Positions 7,985-11,178 of a stretch of DNA of 11,178 nucleotides are shown one piece after another. The DNA comes from an uncultured Collinsella sp. (GTDB lineage: Bacteria; Actinomycetota; Coriobacteriia; Coriobacteriales; Coriobacteriaceae), in assembly GCA_900549745.1 (NCBI GenBank), contig URPJ01000028.1, forward strand, positions 1-11,178, in the 5' to 3' direction. Positions within the stretch are counted from its first letter, which is position 1, and every line of letters starts with the position of its first letter. The notes below the pieces were generated by a model. That model saw nothing but the letters and a program-made list of their open reading frames with translations. It was not told the DNA's origin and searched no databases. The translations under genes and the position numbers were made by a program.

Positions 7985-10324
7985 ATGGCTCAAGATAAGT
8001 TTGACGTGGGCGGCATGACGTGCGCCGCGTGCCAAGCGCACGTGGACCGTGCCGTCAGCAAGCTCGACGGCGTCGAGAGCGTCGCGGTCAATCTGCTCGC
8101 CGGCTCTATGCTGGTGGACTACGACCCTGCGCAGGTCTCCCCCGACGATATCTGCACCGCTGTCGATCGCGCTGGCTACTCGGCCTCGCCCATCAGCACG
8201 GGCACCGACGCTGTCCAAAGCGGCAGCTCGCAGGCCAGGTCTGGCGTCACCCATATGGAGTCGCCGACCAAAAAGTTGGAGGCCGCCGCCTCTGCCATGC
8301 GCACCCGCCTCATCGTCTCGATCGTATTCCTTGTCCCACTGTTCTACATAGGCATGGGGCACATGCTCGGCTGGCCGCTGCCCGGCATCTTCACCGACCA
8401 CACCCACAGCATGACGCTCGCGCTCACCGAGCTCGTCCTGCTCATTCCCATCGTCTACGTCAACGACGCGTACTTTATCAACGGGTTTAAATCACTCGCG
8501 CACGGCGCGCCTACTATGGACGCCCTTATTGCCGTGGGCGCCACCGCCTCCATCGCCTGGTCGCTCTACGCCATGTTCATCATGGCCGACCAATTAGCCG
8601 CGGGTCAGGTCCACGAGACCATGATGACGGGCATGGACAATCTGTATTTTGAGAGTGCGGGCACGATCCTGTCGCTGGTCACCGTGGGCAAATACCTCGA
8701 GACGCGCAGCAAGTCCAAGACCGGCGGCACCATCGAGGCGCTGATCGACCTGGCGCCCAAGACCGCGACCGTCGTGGCAGAGGACGGCAGCGAGGCCACC
8801 GTCGACGTCGACAGTATCCTTCCCGGCCAGGTCCTGCGCGTGCGCCCCGGCGAGTCCATCCCCGTCGATGGCGTGGTGCTCGAGGGCAGCTCGGCCGTGG
8901 ACGAGAGCGCGCTCACCGGCGAGTCCATCCCCGTGGAAAAGACCGCCGGCGACACCGTCAACGCCGCCACTGTCAACCGCACCGGCTCGTTTACCTTCCG
9001 CGCCACACGCGTGGGCGCCGACACGTCGCTCGCCAAGATTATCCAGCTCGTCGAGGACGCCAACGCCACCAAGGCGCCCATTGCTCGACTGGCCGACAAG
9101 GTCGCCGGCGTGTTCGTGCCCGTGGTGTTCGTGATCTCGGCCGTGACCTTCGTGGTGTGGACGGCACTGACCGAAAGCGTCAACGAAGCGCTCACCTCCG
9201 CCGTCGCCGTGCTGGTGATCAGCTGCCCGTGCGCGCTGGGCCTGGCCACGCCCGTCGCCATTATGGTCGGCACCGGCAAGGGCGCCGAGATGGGCATTCT
9301 GTTTAAGAGCGCCGAGGCGCTGGAGAACCTGCGCAGCGTGGGCACCGTGGTGCTCGATAAGACGGGCACGGTCACCCGCGGCAAGCCTGCCGTGACCGAT
9401 ATCGTAGTGGCCACGCGCGCCGACGACTCGCCCGCCATGAGCAAAAAGGCGCTGCTCAAGCTGGCCGCTGCGCTGGAGCGCTCAAGTGAGCACCCGCTGG
9501 CCGAGGCGATTATGGCCGAGTGCGAGACACGCGGGATCGTCGCGCGCATGGTCGAGGACTTTGCGGCCGTGCCCGGACGAGGCGTTACGGCGCGCGAAGG
9601 GCAAAACGCCATTGCAGCCGGCAACGTACGCCTGATGGACGAGCTGGGCGTTACCGTGCCCGCGGGTCTTGCCGAGCAATTTGCCGCCGAGGGCAAGACG
9701 CCGCTGTTCTTTGCCAAGAACGGCGAGCTTGCCGGTACCATCGCCGTGGCCGACGAGGTCAAAGAGACGAGCGCCGAGGCCATCGCCGCGCTCCGCAAGC
9801 TCGGCGTCGACGTGCGCATGCTCACCGGCGATAACCGTGTGACGGCCGAAGCAATCGCCCGCCGCGTGGGGCTGAGCAGCGAACAGGTCATCGCCGACGT
9901 CCTCCCCGCCGACAAGGAGCACCACGTACGCGAGCTGCAGGATGCGGGCAGCAAGGTCGCCATGGTGGGCGACGGCATCAACGACTCACCCGCCCTGGCG
10001 CGCGCCGACGTGGGCCTCGCTATCGGCACCGGCGCCGACATCGCCAAGGAGGGCGCCGACGTGGTACTCATGCGCAGCGACCTCATGGATGTCGCCCGCG
10101 CCATCGAGCTTTCGCGCGCCACGATCCGCAACATCAAGCAGGACCTGTTCTGGGCGCTGTTCTACAACGGCATCGGCATTCCGCTGGCGGCGGGTGTGTT
10201 CTTCCCCCTCACCGGTTGGCAACTCTCGCCGATGTTTGGCGCCGCGGCCATGAGCCTGTCGAGCGTGTGCGTCGTAAGCAATGCGCTGCGCTTAAAATCC
10301 TTTAAGCCAAAAGTGGCAAAATAA
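7985..10324 (+). CDS. copA: Cu(I)-exporting P1B-type ATPase
   Basis: This 779-residue membrane pump uses ATP to move Cu(I) out of the cytoplasm. There is one N-terminal heavy-metal-binding domain (about 3-70) with GMTCAAC (C13, C16). Eight membrane helices are expected, with a Met/His-rich stretch (YIGMGHM, TDHTHSM) near the first pair. Other motifs: TGES 311-314 in the actuator domain, CPC 414-416 in the transport site, DKTGT 458-462 with phosphorylated D458, SEHP 501-504, TGDN 614-617, GDGINDSPA 662-670. YN at 727-728 and MSLSS at 756-760 in the last helices are the Cu(I)-type ligand residues that separate this group from Zn/Cd pumps. The length is normal for a one-HMA CopA. The ATG follows AAAGGAGA by 4 nt. 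It is the first gene of the copper cluster, with a CsoR-type operator in its promoter. Confidence 0.97.
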   Translation: MAQDKFDVGGMTCAACQAHVDRAVSKLDGVESVAVNLLAGSMLVDYDPAQVSPDDICTAVDRAGYSASPISTGTDAVQSGSSQARSGVTHMESPTKKLEAAASAMRTRLIVSIVFLVPLFYIGMGHMLGWPLPGIFTDHTHSMTLALTELVLLIPIVYVNDAYFINGFKSLAHGAPTMDALIAVGATASIAWSLYAMFIMADQLAAGQVHETMMTGMDNLYFESAGTILSLVTVGKYLETRSKSKTGGTIEALIDLAPKTATVVAEDGSEATVDVDSILPGQVLRVRPGESIPVDGVVLEGSSAVDESALTGESIPVEKTAGDTVNAATVNRTGSFTFRATRVGADTSLAKIIQLVEDANATKAPIARLADKVAGVFVPVVFVISAVTFVVWTALTESVNEALTSAVAVLVISCPCALGLATPVAIMVGTGKGAEMGILFKSAEALENLRSVGTVVLDKTGTVTRGKPAVTDIVVATRADDSPAMSKKALLKLAAALERSSEHPLAEAIMAECETRGIVARMVEDFAAVPGRGVTAREGQNAIAAGNVRLMDELGVTVPAGLAEQFAAEGKTPLFFAKNGELAGTIAVADEVKETSAEAIAALRKLGVDVRMLTGDNRVTAEAIARRVGLSSEQVIADVLPADKEHHVRELQDAGSKVAMVGDGINDSPALARADVGLAIGTGADIAKEGADVVLMRSDLMDVARAIELSRATIRNIKQDLFWALFYNGIGIPLAAGVFFPLTGWQLSPMFGAAAMSLSSVCVVSNALRLKSFKPKVAK

Positions 10325-10348
10325 GCTCACCATTAAGTCCATTTAGAA

Positions 10349-10450
10349 CGGGTTTTCCAGGTGCCCGAGATTGACCTGAAAGAGGAGCGACGCGTACTTT
10401 GGTACGCGAGCGACGGCTTGAAGGTCAAGGTCGGGTGCCTGGGAAAGCCG
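10349..10450. repeat. large imperfect palindrome between copA and copZ
   Basis: Arms 10349-10397 and 10402-10450, 49 nt each, fold around a TTTG loop. By hand I count 34 Watson-Crick pairs plus 3 G-U pairs with no gap needed. The apex CGCGTAC/GTACGCG is perfect, as are TTGACCT/AGGTCAA and CCCGA/TCGGG. One internal loop is AGCGA opposite AGCGA (10386-10390 and 10409-10413). There is no T-run after it, so it is not a classical terminator. It may set the copA:copZ expression ratio, protect the mRNA, or be a dispersed palindromic repeat. An open frame runs through it into copZ but the encoded extension is not part of the CopZ family. Confidence 0.75.
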
Positions 10451-10471
10451 ACACAACAGAGAGGAATATCC

Positions 10472-10693
10472 ATGCGTTTCACAATCAAGACTTCCGGCCT
10501 CATGTGCGGCCATTGCGATGCCACCGTCGAGACCGCGCTGCTCAACGTTGCCGGCGTGACCGACGCCGATGCCGATCACGAGACCCAGACCGTCCAGGTA
10601 GAGTGCGCCGACACCGTGACCGCCGAGCAGCTCGCCGCCGCCGTCGAGGGCGCCGGCGAGAAATTCCATGCCCTGTCCGTAACCGCCGCGTAG
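10472..10693 (+). CDS. copZ: copper chaperone, heavy-metal-associated domain protein
   Basis: This is a 73-residue cytoplasmic protein with the ferredoxin-like HMA fold. The metal loop is GLMCGHC with C12 and C15; MxCxxC is the usual Cu(I) motif, and His14 lies between the cysteines. It should carry Cu(I) to the HMA domain of CopA and perhaps to CsoR. The size is standard for CopZ/Atx1. The ATG at 10472 is chosen because GAGGA stands 6 nt upstream; a longer in-frame GTG start at 10361 would translate the palindrome and add 37 residues foreign to the family. It lies 147 bases after copA, on the same strand, so it is probably part of the copper-induced transcript. Confidence 0.92.
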   Translation: MRFTIKTSGLMCGHCDATVETALLNVAGVTDADADHETQTVQVECADTVTAEQLAAAVEGAGEKFHALSVTAA

Positions 10694-10719
10694 CAGGCGC
10701 CACCTGCCCCCTCAGAAGC

Positions 10720-10780
10720 TGCGGTGAAATACGGACTGTTGAGCCGCCCTAGGCCCTTAAACAGTCCGTATTTCACCGCA
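10720..10780. repeat. perfect 21-bp inverted repeat between copZ and csoR
   Basis: Arms 10720-10740 and 10760-10780 are exact reverse complements (core GGTGAAATACGGACTGTT) around a 19-nt loop that contains CCTAGG. It starts 26 bases after the copZ stop and ends 45 bases before the csoR start. No T-run follows on the plus strand. It could be a dispersed repeat, an mRNA processing or stability stem, or a binding site. Confidence 0.75.
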
Positions 10781-10814
10781 ACTGACGGGGACATCCGGAA
10801 GATCGACCAGAAAC

Positions 10815-10819
10815 GAGGA
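10815..10819 (+). promoter_or_regulatory. ribosome binding site that decides the csoR start
   Basis: GAGGA lies 6 nt before ATG 10826 and 9 nt before the adjacent ATG 10829. The same frame is open up to 10724, but that start lies inside the inverted repeat and lacks a Shine-Dalgarno. Confidence 0.7.
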
Positions 10820-10825
10820 CCCGCC

Positions 10826-11098
10826 ATGATGGCAGACCACAAATCGGTGACCCGCATGCTCAAAACGGCACGCGGCCAGATCGACGGCATCCTGCGGATG
10901 GTCGATGAGGACCGCTATTGCGTCGACATCTCCACGCAGCTCATGGCAACACAGGCGCTCCTCGCGCGCATTAACGCCGACGTGCTCAAGGCGCATATCG
11001 AGGGCTGCGTGACTTCGGCAATCGAATCGGGCGACGAAGACCTCAAAGCCGCCAAACTCGCCGAAATCGAACGCGTCGTCGACAAACTCTCCAAGTAA
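10826..11098 (+). CDS. csoR: CsoR-family copper-sensing transcriptional repressor
   Basis: This 90-residue all-helical DNA-binding protein (DUF156/CsoR-RcnR family) binds operator DNA as an oligomer without a helix-turn-helix and lets go on binding Cu(I). The three copper ligands are visible: C32, H57 and C61, spaced 25 and 4 exactly as Cys36, His61 and Cys65 of Mycobacterium tuberculosis CsoR. The start of helix 1 (SVTRMLKTARGQIDGILRMV) is typical. The cysteine-histidine-cysteine set favours Cu(I) sensing over the RcnR (Ni/Co), FrmR (formaldehyde) or CstR (persulfide) branches. Two adjacent ATGs (10826 and 10829) are both possible starts. It lies last in the copper cluster, so it is probably induced along with copA and closes a negative feedback loop through the palindrome at 7912-7924. 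Confidence 0.94.
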   Translation: MMADHKSVTRMLKTARGQIDGILRMVDEDRYCVDISTQLMATQALLARINADVLKAHIEGCVTSAIESGDEDLKAAKLAEIERVVDKLSK

Positions 11099-11178
11099 TT
11101 GGGGCATTGGGGACAGGTACGTTTTGAACTGCGTCCCGAATCTTGGCCTTCTTTTATTAGAAGCGAACACTAGGACGC
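11099..11178. other. intergenic sequence after csoR, cut by the window edge
   Basis: No gene is visible. GGGAC (11110-11114) pairs with GTCCC (11133-11137), and CTTCT (11148-11152) with AGAAG (11159-11163). Both stems are short; neither has a clear T-run after it, so a terminator for csoR cannot be called. Confidence 0.3.

Noticed and set aside
8605..10137. 510-codon minus-strand open frame opposite copA
   Set aside because: Ser/Thr/Ala-rich shadow of copA codons with no recognisable domain; copA itself has complete P-type ATPase motifs.
10361..10471. N-terminal extension of CopZ from GTG 10361
   Set aside because: It would translate the large palindrome, has no Shine-Dalgarno, and adds 37 residues not seen in the CopZ family; ATG 10472 has GAGGA at good spacing.

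Overview
The window looks like chromosomal DNA of a high-GC gut actinobacterium of the Coriobacteriia, most likely Collinsella or a close relative. This rests on GC-rich codon use, an EFR1-type flavodoxin/ferredoxin protein, a membrane Ser/Thr kinase ending in a DUF6273-like domain, and a CsoR-controlled copper locus. The genus is an inference from gene style, not a database result.

Layout: (1) 1-416 holds a possible gene tail and a strong hairpin terminator. (2) 417-1178 (minus) is an EFR1-family flavodoxin-like/2[4Fe-4S] protein. (3) 1179-1801 has no convincing gene. It holds promoter-like sites, an element of about 238 bp with terminal inverted repeats, and the helicase terminator. (4) 1802-4006 (minus) is a DEAD-box RNA helicase with a very long RGG/Arg-rich tail. 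(5) 4007-4514 is a divergent intergenic region. (6) 4515-5477 (plus) is an FHA-domain protein and 5649-7733 (plus) is a membrane Ser/Thr kinase with an extracytoplasmic DUF6273-like region; together they look like a phospho-signalling pair. (7) 7734-7984 is a regulatory gap with a CsoR-type operator inside a sigma70-type promoter. (8) 7985-11098 (plus) is a copper homeostasis cluster: copA (Cu+ ATPase), copZ (Cu chaperone) and csoR (Cu-sensing repressor).

The copper genes form a self-contained feedback circuit: CsoR should release the palindrome in front of copA when it binds Cu(I), CopZ should hand Cu(I) to CopA, and CopA should export it. What stands out beyond the genes is how many intergenic gaps carry large inverted repeats. 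There is a 49+49 nt imperfect palindrome between copA and copZ, a perfect 21-bp inverted repeat between copZ and csoR, a two-copy ATCTGTAACA/TGTTACAGAT element with the same 25-nt loop upstream of both the FHA gene and copA, two hairpin structures between the FHA gene and the kinase, and the element at 1390-1627. These look like dispersed palindromic repeats or cis-acting RNA structures and are the most likely undescribed content here. I see no CRISPR array, tRNA, rRNA or intact transposase.
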